From NCBI RefSeq assembly GCF_041296385.1, contig NC_091014.1:55818078-55882077 (forward strand): a stretch of 64,000 nucleotides of DNA. Direction: 5' to 3'. Position 1 is the stretch's first letter, and each line of letters starts with the position of its first letter. The position numbers were made by a program, and so were the translations under genes. Of this stretch, positions 1 to 12,600 are shown piece by piece. Below the pieces are notes generated by a model that did not search any database, was not told the DNA's origin, and saw nothing but the letters and a program-made list of their open reading frames with translations. This stretch comes from Aphelocoma coerulescens. Its lineage: Eukaryota; Chordata; Aves; Passeriformes; Corvidae.

Positions 1-1341
1 AAGCCTCAGATATATCTCCTGAAAATTTTCTGCAATGGGTTCTGTGTTATGAAGAATAAAAACCTGGAGCTATAACGGGAAAAAATAAATGGATGCAAAA
101 TAAATTGCGTTTCACATCAAAGCAAATTCAAGGGCTACTGCACAATGTGTATTATTTATTTTCATATTTAATTCATCAAACATCATCTTTCTTTAATTTA
201 AATAAACCTTATACTATCTATTTTGACTACTGGCCCAGATCATTGAAGGTATTCCAGATGTGTCAGAAAACTTACATGTACTTTGTTGCTCCATACACAG
301 GCCTTTGCATACACACAGAGGCATAAAATATGCATATTTTCATGCATTTTAGAGAAAAGGGACTGTCCCTTTATTACTTTTATTATTGCTTTTCTCTTTT
401 AATTTCTCCCTCCTTTCCTAGAGTGTCTTTCCAACAACCATCTGCTTTTTCTCCTTCTAGTTTTCCCCACAACCCCTCACATTGTTCCATACTTAAAAGT
501 GATTACAAATCTTACAGGGTCTAAATAGCAATATCCCCTCCAGAAAAATAACCACTCAACCCCACACCCCCTAAGGATTCTTCCTCCTGTATTGTTTTTC
601 TCTGCAGTCACAAGCCTTTCCCTGAATTTTTCCCCTTGTTTCTTCCTTACCACAACTGCACTTGACTCTTTATCAGCAATAAAGCTTAAATCTCTAAGCC
701 TCTACCAGTGATGTTTAAAAAAAAAAATTAAAAAGCTATTATCATTACCTTCGTTATAAGGTGTCCATGCTAAAAATAGCATTATTTGATTAAAGAAAAG
801 ATAACTGAGATGCTCATCCATAGGATTAGTGTCTCAAGAGTAAGCAGGATCAACACGAGGTAGACAGTAATCCATCCCCGAGTTTCAGTATTACTGTTGC
901 AGAGAATGTGATGAAGTGAGTATATATTGTGTCCCTTGTGACAGTACAAGCAAAAAGAAGAAAGATCTGTGAAGGGAATGGTCATCTTGGAAGACAAGGT
1001 GCACATTAGGTATTTTTTCTCTAGGAATTGAAGGAGATATGTTGTCTCAAATGAAAATCTACAAGGCTTTTTGAGAGGGTTCAATCATGCTGTCTCTAAT
1101 GTACTGCCTGTCCTGGGGAAAGCAAATCCTCAGTGACACAACGGAGATCTGGGAAAATGCTGAACACACCTTTGGTGCCAGGTTCAAATTAATTATGTGG
1201 CTCAGCATTTCCTAGAGGATTTCTTACAGGTTTTTTCTGTGGGCTTTCCCCACAGGTCGTCATGCAATCCAAGTCTTTGTACCTCACCTGCAAATCTACA
1301 GCTCAGCTTTCTCCTCCCTTTCAGAAGAGGTTTAACAATGC
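1..1341. other. Unique noncoding sequence, no gene seen
   Basis: No recognisable coding exon, RNA gene or known repeat. The plus strand is pyrimidine-rich from about 360 to 670 and is followed by an A-run near 719-728. Open frames here are at most about 100 codons, with no recognisable motif and AT-rich codon use, so I treat them as chance. Confidence 0.6.
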
Positions 1342-1420
1342 TGTAGTGGGTTGACCCTGGCTGGATGCCAGGCACCCACTAAAACTGCTCTATCACAGTT
1401 TTCCCCACTGCTGTTGGTGA
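1342..1420 (-). mobile_element. Terminal fragment of an ERV LTR
   Basis: Starts with TGTAGTGGGTTGACCCTGG, a GGATGCCAGGCACCCACT stretch and CTGCTCTATCAC. This is the terminal block of a common avian ERVL-type LTR, recognised from memory of bird genomes. The same TGTAGTGGGTT terminus closes the longer LTR at 15,221, where a poly(A) signal shows that the LTR is read on the minus strand; I infer the same orientation here. After about 1420 the similarity fades, so this is a truncated or very decayed copy with no second end or target-site duplication visible. The right boundary is approximate. Confidence 0.6.
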
Positions 1421-3860
1421 AGGCATTCAATGGAGTCAAATATTCCTGGGCCAAGGTTGCAGACCATTTGCCTGTGCAGCAAGCACACCTTGCGTATCTC
1501 TTTATTTTTTGTAATATTCAGTTTTTCTCCATAGAAGACTAAACTGCAAGCCCAAAGTGACTCAGGAGAGAAAGGGGGAGGAAAAATTGATGAACACCCC
1601 TTGAAAGAACAGTTATGGAAGCAAGGTGCGGGGAGGCAAGCATTTTCATCACTCAGTATTCCATGGAGAGGGTCACAGAAAGTTTTAAGGAAAACTGCCA
1701 CAGAATGCTTCCTCCCTCTCCCTCAAAGGCATGAATTCAGTGGAGAGGGCCCCTGCACTCCCCAAACCAGGGAAGCACTGAGTTGAAAAGTGTGCTCTCA
1801 TACAGAATAGTGAAAAATCTGTTTTTCACAGAAAATGCCACATTGAATAAAGCCTTTCAGCTGGCTTTCAGATTCAGTCACCCTTGGAAATAGCCACAAG
1901 TACAATTTGAGTGATACCATCCAAATAAGCACAGTGCTTGGTGACCTTTACCAAGTGTTTTCTAAAGGTACTATTGCCACAGTTTCTGACCCTTTAGAAA
2001 TGATATCCAGTTCCTTCAACAAGCCACAGACACTTGTCGTTGTAGCATCCATTGTGATTAATATAAAACCAAAAAGGCTGTCAAATAAATCACAAGCATT
2101 ATAAGAGAGGGCCAGGGGCTAGAAATAAGGAGTAGCCTTCCATACATCCTGAGGAGTGAGTTAGGAACAGCAATTTGTTTTGCTATCTTACTGTTTTCTA
2201 CTGACTTTGATAAGGAGAGGTTTTTTTGCTCTGGAGCGTTTTGGAGAACTCTAGGAGGTCTCAGAAGGACAGACGCTCTGCCTTTATTAGAGAGGCAGGG
2301 AAGTGTTAGAGGCCTCTTTGGACAGGCCCCTCTTAGGCAAGACCTCCTCTTTAGCAAGGATAAGGGAAATGCTGTCATTCTGCAAGGACAGAATTTATCA
2401 CCACCTATTTTTACCTTTGTGTTTATAACTCATAGTGACAAAACCATGAGCTGCAACTGAAGTTTTGCACTTGGGACATTTAGGTCTGTCTCACAGCACT
2501 GCTGAGGCCAGGTTATGCCTGACCACCAAGTGTTCCTGCAGAAAAGAGCTTCCAAGGTCTGCTGCAAGCAAGTGTATTTTCAAAAGCAGGTATGAAACTA
2601 GTTTTTTATGACCTCTAGACTTACCAAAACTGGTCACAGCTGGCAACATGTATGCAGAATTATTGTGTAGGGACACACCTGAAGGCATATCCTAATATGA
2701 GCCTTCAGTCTTATCCCGAGAGCAAACCAGGATTAAAAACAACCCAAAGAAGAGAAGAACCATACAGCTTTAGTACCTGCCTTCCAATGTTGTTGCTTGT
2801 TGCCCCCTTTATGACACCGCAATTCAATCTACACTGAGTATGGTATATTTATTTACAATACCTTCTCCAGCTTCTGGTTGTCCACCAGCTGTATAGGATT
2901 CAGGAGCTGAAGCCCACCCAGAGACCCGAACCCAAGACCTTCGTTTGCATCTCTAGCTTATCAGTGGAAAATTGCTGCACTTTCTCTCATCTCAGCTATT
3001 TCAGGATTCTAGTTATCTAGACTATAGACATCTCATCTTCCACTCCTCTATAAATCATTACTTTGTAGTGCACTAAAAATGATGGAAATCACATTTGTTT
3101 TCTCATTCATTTCTGTTCACACACGAGGAAGGGATCATCAGCTTGAAGTTCATATTGTCTCTTATATTGTCTCTTTGAAGGGTTAGAGAAGCTGAGAGAT
3201 AAGATATATTCTAGAATTCACTTTCAATTAAAATCTAAGAGGGTTTTCCCTGCTCTACAAGAGAATTATCATCGCCATAAAGAAAATTTATCCTTATGGC
3301 TCCCTACAACAGTCTGCTTTTCAGCTACCAGTTAACTTTCAAAAGTTGTCTTAACTTAAAAATACCCAGCCATAAACAAAGAAAGAAACAAATCCCAAAT
3401 AAACAAGAAATTCTCTGATATCTTTCTCTCTGCTATCCATAGCCTGCAATCCTTTATGCAGTACATCATCTCCCCACAAGTACATAGTCTACCCACAATA
3501 TACCCTTAGGAGCCACCAGTTGCTTTTATAGTATGTTTTGGTATTCCTTTGGCCTTCAAATTTCACCTGGCTTGGAATGAAGACACCCGTAGATGCAGGA
3601 GACCTCATCGGGGACCCCAGTCTGTGTATGTTGCAGCCGATCTTCTCTTTCTCTTAAAGTTGCCTTACCTCACTGTGATCAACTTGTTTTTAAACTGTGG
3701 CTTTGTCTTCAGTATGCTCACAAGTATCTCTTAGTGATGTAGAAACCTGAGCAACAAATTCTTTAAAAAAAAAAACTTTAAAAAAACTGTTTACTTGTGT
3801 CATGTACTACATCTGTTAGACTATCTGATGAATTAACTGAAATTAAGGTAAATAAAATTT
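1421..3860. other. Unique noncoding sequence
   Basis: No gene or clear repeat. Some sequence after 1420 may be the decayed body of the LTR fragment that begins at 1342. A short direct repeat of ATATTGTCTCTT lies near 3151-3176. The short open frames (about 60-106 codons) overlap on both strands without motifs and look like chance. Confidence 0.5.
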
Positions 3861-4018
3861 AGCCCAGGGCACTGGACTGGAAATCCTGAGCATTTTTCTC
3901 AGCTTTGTTCTGATGAATGAGGTTGTACACATTACTATCACCTCTATGCCTCAGTTTCCCCATATATAAAATAGTAATGAGCTATTCAACTCACAAACAG
4001 CTTTGAAAGTGTTAGTGA
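3861..4018 (+). mobile_element. Probable MIR-family SINE (ancient amniote repeat)
   Basis: The block starts CAGGGCACTGGACTGG near 3864, has a degraded middle, and contains ATGCCTCAGTTTCCCCATAT followed by ATAAAATAGTAATGAG. It then has a weaker CTTTGAAAGTGTTAGTGAAG tail. These blocks occur in the order and spacing of the tRNA-derived MIR consensus (start, core, then CTCAGTTTCCCCATCTGTAAAATG). MIR copies in birds are few and old, which fits the heavy divergence. The family call rests on remembered consensus, not an alignment. Confidence 0.68.
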
Positions 4019-7000
4019 AGAAACTTACTGTAAGAAAGTTGGGTATTATTGAAGGAAAGGGAGTTTTTAAAACTGAGAGACCCGTGTTTAAAGGCATGTG
4101 AAGAATTAAAAGGTGCTGAAATTCCTTCCATTTGTGTGGATTTCATTTGCTGGATGATGAAAGAAAGAGACAAAGGAGTAATCAGGCATACACAGTAGAT
4201 TGGTCTGTGGAAGTGGTAGGGGCCAGGTACCTGAATTTCTTTTCCAATTGTGTGAGGATTATGAGCAAATTTTGACGTATATCAGGTTATCTAGGCAGAG
4301 GAAAATGCAGTGAATTTCTTACAGCTGACATGATCTCCCATCAACCATGTGCTCCACTGCATTCCAAACCCAAATTCCCACAGTATTTATGTACCTAAAA
4401 ATACACACTGCTGCCTAATGGTGCTCTCAAAAGTGCAAATGAAGTGCTTACACCCCACTGCAATCACCCTTAGTCTCTTTAGGTGCTTTACAAAACCCTA
4501 AACAAGTGCCTACCTTCACCTGTGAGCACCTTAAACAGCTTAGGAAATGAAGCATTAAGTGAGTCTGGAGTCTAAATGCCATCAAATTGTGAGGAGTATG
4601 GGAGCCTTATTTAGGCTAGTGAAAATAATGGTCCAAGATGGATTGAGATTGTATGTCTGAGTCTTTGCTTGGCACAGGAGTAGGGCAGGGGCTACACCCA
4701 GACTTCTTAATGTAAGGCCCTCATGTTACAGCTGGGGCTGTTGCTATCCCTGTAGCACATCCAGGGGTCTCACAGCTCTGGATTGTTTGGGACTGTTTCG
4801 CTGATCACTGCCACTGTTTGGAGTCGTAAACTGGGTTTGCAGTAGATTTGGTTTGCAGCTGACAAACCAGCTACACTTGAAAACGTGATCATAGGTCTGA
4901 ACACCTCTGAACATGGAGCATGGGCTTTGTATGCCTGTAGGTACAATATGTATGCCTGTAGTCTTAGGATAGAAGAGCCAGACAGATAGGAAAAACCCAT
5001 TTTTTTCCCCATTCAGGGAAATTATCCTGCTCCAGCTCTGCGTGGACATGTTCCTGTAGAGGTTCACTGAATCTCTTTTGTCAATTAGGCACTTTTGAAG
5101 GCATCATATACAGGATGCTCTTTGGACTGGGTGGCTTTTCTTCAGCTGCCTTTTCACAGACTTGTCCCTTATATTTCTCCACACCCCTCCCACTGGTTTT
5201 CATTTCCCTCCACCAGATTGCTTTGTGGCATTTAGGAACTTTCTAGAAAGGAAAAGCTGGTTCTTGTAAATTCCAGTGCTTTATACAGCTGAAATCAGTG
5301 TCCATTCAGAGCATGTTTATGAAGAATTTTGGTTTGATTTGCAGCTTGTGTAAGCATGCATCAGCCTTGCAAAATAGAAAAGATTGCTTATTGTTCTATA
5401 TGTGTAGAGCAAGATTTCAAGACAACTTCATCCTGTGCATGTACAGAAAAGGTATATGGGCCCAATTAATTTTCTTTCTTTCTGTATTATTTTCTAGTCT
5501 TTGTGTTGTGCTGATTTTGAAAATAAAGTAAGCAGTTTCCAGACCTCTTCCAGAAAATTCAATTTCTCTTCCAGTCTCTTTGAGTTGTTTGTTTATTTTT
5601 GACAGTTTTCTCTGTTGAGACAGTGAAAATATGCTTGGCAGTTTCAAGTTTAATTCATATATCATTATAGAACTTTCCTATGCAATCTAAGAGGAAATCA
5701 TAATTTTCCTGTATGTCTTGGGATCACCCTGTAGAAGATGGTAATGCACAGTTGCTTTGCCGTGATAGATTTAGTCTGTTGGATGACTGAAGCAACTTTC
5801 ATAAATAAGGGTTTATGTCTTTGATGTAGCTACTGAATCAAAGGGAGCTTTATGGCAATTTAGCAGCTTCCTGATTCTTGGGACATTCTGTTGATGGGAA
5901 TATTCTTCTTGGAAAGTTAAAACTCCAAATGACTAACCTAGTCACGGCAGCCTTCCACCCTCTGTTTCTGTGGGGTAAAAAATGAAAATTGCAAGTGACA
6001 TGGGTGCAGCAGCTGGTTCTTCACAGAAAGGATGAGTAAGCAGTGGGATTCTTTGTGGGAGTTAATAATGGATGCCCATATTTTGCACAGGCTGAGAAAG
6101 CAATGAGATCTTGTGAACTGAGAGCATGCGGAGGAAATGAACTTAAGTGGTTGTTACAATAGCCCCGTGAGTCCTGCTACTGGTGCCTTTTCAGTGGCAA
6201 TATAGCTCTTGATATGACTTGACATGGATGCTCTTAGGAAGAAGGAAAACTTCCTAGAAGAAAATCTGAAAAAACTTGCAGAAGGAGCTGCAAGCTTTTG
6301 TGAGTTCAGTGGAGCTTAGCCCAGTGGGAGGAAATGTGGTATCTTGCTAATTAATGGGCTGAATTGTCAGGCAACTTTCAGCTCTCAATAGGCTATTCAA
6401 CTCCATTAATCAGTTCAACCCTGCATGGGTCTCCTCTAATAATGCTGTTAGTGTCACATTGTATTAATAATCAAAATTCCTATTAAATGACATTCCGCAA
6501 GTCTGTCTTTCCCATGTGTAAATGAAATCTGAAGACACACTGGTTGTCTTCTTTCTTTTATAAGATTTTGCAGTTACTGTTCTTTAACACCTGTTTTGGA
6601 GTGGAATTTGTTTGCTCAAAATCTCATTAAAATCCACAACATTCAGCAAACACAGTTGTCCAATTGTTTTGTTTTCATTTTTTTTATAGTGAGTATAAAA
6701 ATTAAAAAGGCACCATTAGGATGAACTTCCAGACCTCTCTGAATGTCCATGGGTTTAATCCCCAGGAGCTGTAAGAATCCTTTTCTAAGGACAAGTCCAC
6801 CATTTCTATGCTTTTTGATTCACTTGAAGCCTGAAACCCAAAATGATGCTGATTTAAAAACAGCAGTCAGCCTGGTTTGTAAAGTGTGCAAACAGCTTTC
6901 AGGAGGCAGGAAAAACAAAGAGGAATACAAAGGGCTAGGTCCATTTTCAGACTGCATGCAGATTTGATTAGAGACCACCAGCTGAAACATGGTCAGTGAG

Positions 7001-9477
7001 TACAAGTCCAGAGCACAGCTTACACTTTGACTTATTTGCTGTAGCCTGAGATTTTGCTGGGCGTATCTTAATCAAAGCCCTGTAACACATTCCTCAGGAG
7101 AAGTTAATCCTTAGCTGAATCTCAGTTTCTCAAATAATTTTTGAATCTATACGGAGATCTCTTAAGAGCCTTGTGCTACCCTGTGTCTCCCCAAAATCTT
7201 TCCAACAGGACTTCTTTGACCAGTTCACAGACCCACATCCTGGCATGGAAGAAGAAAAGACATTTACATCTTAGACTATTCCTCTCAGGATTTTCCCTCT
7301 CATATTCTATGATTAACTGTTGAATTTTAAAGTTATGTTCCAATTACGAGTTCTGGCTCAGACTACCCAGTATCTAAACTTCATGATGTTGGATTTAAGA
7401 AATATAGTAGTTGTCTATTACTGAGATTAAAAATTATAGTCACTGATATTTTTTTTTAACTATGTCTTCATGCTCTTTCACTTACTCTAATTTTTTATGT
7501 GAATTCCTTAGCTGTGAGCTGCCTGGACTGAGGATATATTTTGCTATTTGTGTCCAAAGGTTTCTCCACCAAGCAATTTGTATACATCACAGGAAAGGTG
7601 GGGTATACATCCATTAAATTTCTGGGGAACTTAGCATGAATATCAATTTTATTTTTGAAATGTTGCTTCTTTTGTGGTTATATAATCTCTCAGTCAACTG
7701 GCCAGGGTCATGTCCTCAGCCAGCAAAGGTCTCTGAAGGCAGTCAACTAGGCAGAGAGGCCTGGGCCCAGTATTGTGCCAGTACCAACAATACCTGTCTG
7801 TCCTCTGAAGTAGAAACCCCAGAATCTGCAGATATATCCATCTGGGTCCAGGACTGACCACTGCACATGGGGAAATGATTTCACAGAGCCAAAAGAGAGG
7901 AAGGATGCAAAGAATGCAAGCAGCAGTAATGAGAACAAATTGTTGGGTCAGTCTGCCTGGCTCTGTGCTGCAGCTGTGGAAGGCAAATCATCTCACTGCT
8001 GCTGATACCAAAAGCACAGAATGAGGCATTCCCTGCTTTCCTAAGTATCCGTCACACTAAGCTCCACAGTGACCAGGTGTTTGCATTAGCCTTGCTTCTT
8101 GTGCCTCTTTACATGCCATCACTGTCAGTCCAGCAGCAGCACAAAGCTCTTCCCAAGGTCACCCACCACCCACAATGTCTGTTTACCAGCTTGCCCTGTG
8201 CTCTGGTCAAGCTACAGAGATCAAGATGAGGGCAAATTCAGGAGTGTCTCCTCAAAACTATGATCTCTGAGCAATTTGGGACCACAGGAGAAAAATCTTC
8301 CCTAATCCACTTTACCAGTAAGTTTCTGAAACCTGTTGTTTGTGTTTCTCAAGCACAGTGGCTTTGAGGTCAAACTTCAGCCAGGTTATTAATGGCAGCA
8401 AGGCCAGAAGGTAGATGAGCCATGGATTACTAGTGAAGACATGGCCCTTTGTGTAAAGGGAGAGGAAGCAAAAAGTGGTAGATGAATGTCACTAGGACCT
8501 AGGGACTGAAGGTAGGAAAGAAGACACACTTGCAGAACATCCCACAGAACTGTCCAAACCTTTACACCCTGTGACAGTCTGATTCAGCCTGCAGCCTTCT
8601 AAGCACAGTCCCTCTGATCATAAGGAGGTCTTCAAAAACCTTCACTCACTGCAAGGTTTAAAGGAACAAGTAAGGTTTTGGAGTCGGATCAGCCATCTAA
8701 TATTGCCCTGAATTAATTCAGGAGTGATGTAGAATACATCTTTAGGAAGACACCAGTTTTGATTTAGAAATAGGATCCTACCAGCCCACAACATATAGGA
8801 GTCAAAGGAGAATATTAGCTCCAAACGAGAAAGAGAATTATGGAGTAGAATAAAGATATAACGTGTCACATTTTCAATAAATGTTAAACAACTCAATCTC
8901 TGAAGCCAGAACTATGCTGATTTATGCCATTGTAAGAATCTGAGTCCAGAGTTTTAGGACTTTTTTTTAAGCAAAGCTTTGCACTTCATTGTAATGCTCC
9001 TGTTGAAAGAATAGGTGGGGGTTTGTATTTCTGCAGTTTGATGAAGTGTGCTGTACTTTGTACCTGATAAGCATAATATGTTTGTTTATCTATTAGGTGG
9101 GTAGAAGAGAGATTTATGTCCTTAATGATGCATTTCCCTTGCTTTTATGTATTTGGTGTTGCAAATGACAACTTTGTAAGTAATGCAACTTCACTTAATT
9201 ACAGCCCATTTTCTTCAAAACAAGTAGGGACATGAATTTTCTGGGGGACTTGCCATCATGGAAAATCTGAAGGCATAAAAATGAACTGCTGCATATCTAA
9301 AAGGATGAAGAAATGGTAGTAAGAACCAAATTGGAATAATGCTAGATGTCAAGTCAGCTGGTGATTTTGCTATAGAGAGACCAATTCCCTTCAATAATTT
9401 GGAAGGAGTAAGAATTACTAATGCAATTATCTTTTTTATTTTTATTTTTTTTTAATTTAAAAGTACAGTTTAAGATT
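4019..9477. other. Long unique noncoding stretch
   Basis: About 5.4 kb with no supported gene. Composition is AT-rich with scattered homopolymers (for example a T-run near 7450). The small direct repeat TATGCCTGTAG occurs twice between about 4928 and 4961. The stretch around 6360-6560 reads as low-repeat, simple AT-rich sequence of the kind often conserved as enhancers, but I cannot test conservation. All open frames are short and lack motifs. Confidence 0.5.
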
Positions 9478-9622
9478 CTCATCCCTGGAAGTCCTCAAGG
9501 TCAGGTTGAATGCGGCTCTGAGCAACACGGTCGGTCTAGGGAAAGGTGTCCCTTATTCCAACCATGAGGTTGGAGCGAGATGATCTTTAAGGTCTCTTCC
9601 AACCCAAACCATTTTATGATTC
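9478..9622 (+). mobile_element. CR1 LINE, 3' end only
   Basis: Reads CCCTGGAAGTCCTCAAGGTC, GGTTGAATGCGGCTCTGAGC, then GATGATCTTTAAGGTCTC and CCAACCCAAACCATTTTATG. These are the well-known last ~140 bases of avian CR1 elements: the end of ORF2 and the short 3' UTR. The terminal octamer is reduced to one degraded ATTTTATGATTC. CR1 copies are typically severely 5'-truncated, as here. Just upstream lies an AT-rich T-run (9431-9452) that is probably unrelated host sequence. Confidence 0.93.
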
Positions 9623-12600
9623 AAAGATATTAAACATGATACGATTTACTAGTTTGGATTAAAAAATGTATTTTCTGTAGGATTCATGGTATGAAAAATA
9701 CATTCAAAACGTGAATGGACAATACAGAAGCACTGAACAACCCAGCTTGTTGGGCACAGTTAACAAGCCAACTGCATTAGCACACGTGACCCAGAAATAC
9801 CCAGAGCCCAGAATAATGTCTGGTGGTTGAACACACTTTACTGCTCAGATGCCTTAAGTGGTTACTTAAAAGTGAGCCTAATGGTTTCCACAGGACCGGC
9901 TCAGAGTTTTGATTTGCACAGAAATCAGCCTCCATAAAAAGCAGACAGTCCAAGGATGCCAAGGGGAAATATGCAAGGAGACAAAAAAAGAAATTTGAGC
10001 CATGCTCAAGAAAACTTGATTCACTGTAAATGTCACTGCAGATGAAGCTCTTCAAGAGGGGTGTAAGAGCAGGCAGGATGTGGTGGATGAGCTTTGCACA
10101 GGCAGGATACATTATTTGAAGAAACATCCTGCCATGATTTCAAGTGGCATTTATTTCAAATCAGTTGGCGAGTTTCTGGCAAGACAGAGAGGTCATGTGG
10201 GTTTCTTATGAGAGAGGAAGTGTTCTCATGTTGCACTACCCAGCTGAAGCATGAATTTCATCCCTAAAGCCACAGACAGCATGTGCAGGTGTTGATTCTT
10301 TTGTTCTCTTTCCCTCTTCTGGCAGAAGCAGTTAGAAGGCATTTTTCTTGACATTAGTCTTTGTCAAAAATAAAAAAATCCTATGGAAAACATTCTGTAC
10401 CATTTCAGACATTGAAATACAGACACCAGGTTTGATAGAAAAACATTTACTGGTATATGACTAAATTATTACAATCTGTCACGTTAAGGGATCTGAGATC
10501 AGTTGGCTAGGACTTACCTGATGTGTGTCAATACACCATGGAGCTGTTTTTTTATTAACCCTTCTCTCTCCTGGAAACATCAAATAGCATGGCATTGGCA
10601 GTGTAGGGAAGGTTCTGGGGGTCTGTCCCTCTAGCAGAGGTACTCTGATCCTCCTGGTCAGTGGGGCTTGTAAATTTTCTGATGCAGTTTCCATAAAACC
10701 TTCCTGGTTTCAGGTGTGACTGTATTCCTGAAATTCACTTGTCATGCTAATTTTTTCATCCTTTGTCTTTGACCAAAGACAAATCTTTATCTTATGTTTA
10801 AAGTGTTTTACAGCATTCTCAAATTTACAGTTTTTTACCCAACATTAAAGATATTTGGTTACTTTAATTAAAAACTGTTGTTATGTAGCACTTAGGCATT
10901 TAGCTAGAGCACTTTACTGCATCATGCTGGAGTAATTACTCAGAGTTGTCATCCAGGGTGTCTAGGATAGGTATTGTATTATTCATATTATAGCTAATCA
11001 CCTTCTGGTAAGTATAAAACTCACATTTGCTAACCCTGTGATGCTAACACTTAACAAGAACTTCCTACTAGACACGCTCCTTGTGACAACACAGTTTCCA
11101 GAAGTCACAGGGGAAAACAAGGGAGTGAGGTTTTGTTTAGACTACTGCGTAGTAGACTGCCTGCTGTGTAGGCAGGCACTGACATTTGCCTGTAAACTGA
11201 ACTAGGAAGATGCAAGATAAAGATGATTCACAATCTGGGAGTGTGTTACCAGGGCCTCAGACCTGAGGTGATATTGCAGGCCTCTTGCAAAGTTGTGTGA
11301 GTTGGAGGGCAGCAGCCTTCTAAGCTGTTGTGGTTATTGGCAATTTAATCCTATATCACTTCTAACTAATGGGGTCATTCCAGTCCCTCCAAGATCAGAG
11401 TCTCATCTGGAACAAGTGAAACATGGTATGGACAATAACAGGGAGCTGATATCAGCTCTCTAGGAACCCTCTCTGAACCCGAGGGAATTGTTGAAATCCT
11501 GGGGAACCCCTAGTCAGACTGACAACTCTGGTTAGAAGTCAGGCACTGCTGCCTAAGAATGAAAAATCCATGAGAGGCATGGAGAGGAAAAGTTAATGTA
11601 ATATTAAAACTAGAAATATCCATTCTGTCAAATGAAGTGCCCTGCTGTTTGATCCCATTTGCTGGAGTAAGGCTTGGTTTTTAAATTACATGTCAGATAC
11701 AATTTTGCACTGAGGACATGAAATGTGGGACTGTTCTTTAAAGGAAGAAGAGATCAGCTCAGATCCAAGTGCCTGACCAATAGTGAGCTCTCTTGCATAA
11801 TGGTTCCAAATTTGGCAGCCAGCTGCCTCGAGTGAGGGTTTGGAAAGGGGCCATGGGCACTGAGAGCAGTGTCCCGTGCTGACTCAGGAATCTCCATGTC
11901 CCTTGGAGGCATCCCTGTTTTGCAGTGGATTCTGCCAGGTGGACCCAGAAAGCAGAACACCTCCACACTTCCCTTAGGATCGCGTGGCAACACCTGCAGT
12001 GAGCTCACTTCAGGGAGAAGCCACAGTGTTTGTGCAGAAAAGGACAGAGACAGAGGAATAGGAATAGGAACCAAGTGACCACACCTCCTTGTGGGTTTTC
12101 TGAGTTAAATCAAGAGGCACTGGTCTGTGAGCACAATAGCAAAAATCCAAGTTTCCTTTCCTTTCTTGTGGAACAACACTTCTGAATACATATTCAAACT
12201 TGCTTCAAGAGGTTGTCTTCCTCTTACAAGCCATTTCTCTGCCTTATTTTATTATCCAGTCTTATTGTATCGTTGCTAAGTGTGCCTGTTGGGATGTGAA
12301 GGCAGAATTAGCACCTGTGTTTCTATTCATTTTCTGTCTTTCTCTGCCTGAATTTTCATGCTAGAAGAAATTTTAAGGGTGATTATCGACCTTACTGATG
12401 TGATGGGAAGATTCAATCATTCTGTTCTTTAAATTAAAAGCCTTGAACACCTAGAATAGAAGGCAGTCCCCATGGGCAATTTTTAATTAAGTTTTCTCTC
12501 ATTGATTCTAATCCGTACTAATGTCTACAGGTCTCAAGGCAGACCCGAGCTGCATTGTGCAAGGTGCTGTATGAATCTGGGGAAGGGAATTCATCTCAGC

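Noticed and set aside
2878..2960. Possible tRNA-like B-box on the minus strand (GGTTCGGGTC)
   Set aside because: No matching A-box, cloverleaf or terminator; a single 10-base resemblance is not enough for a tRNA or SINE call.
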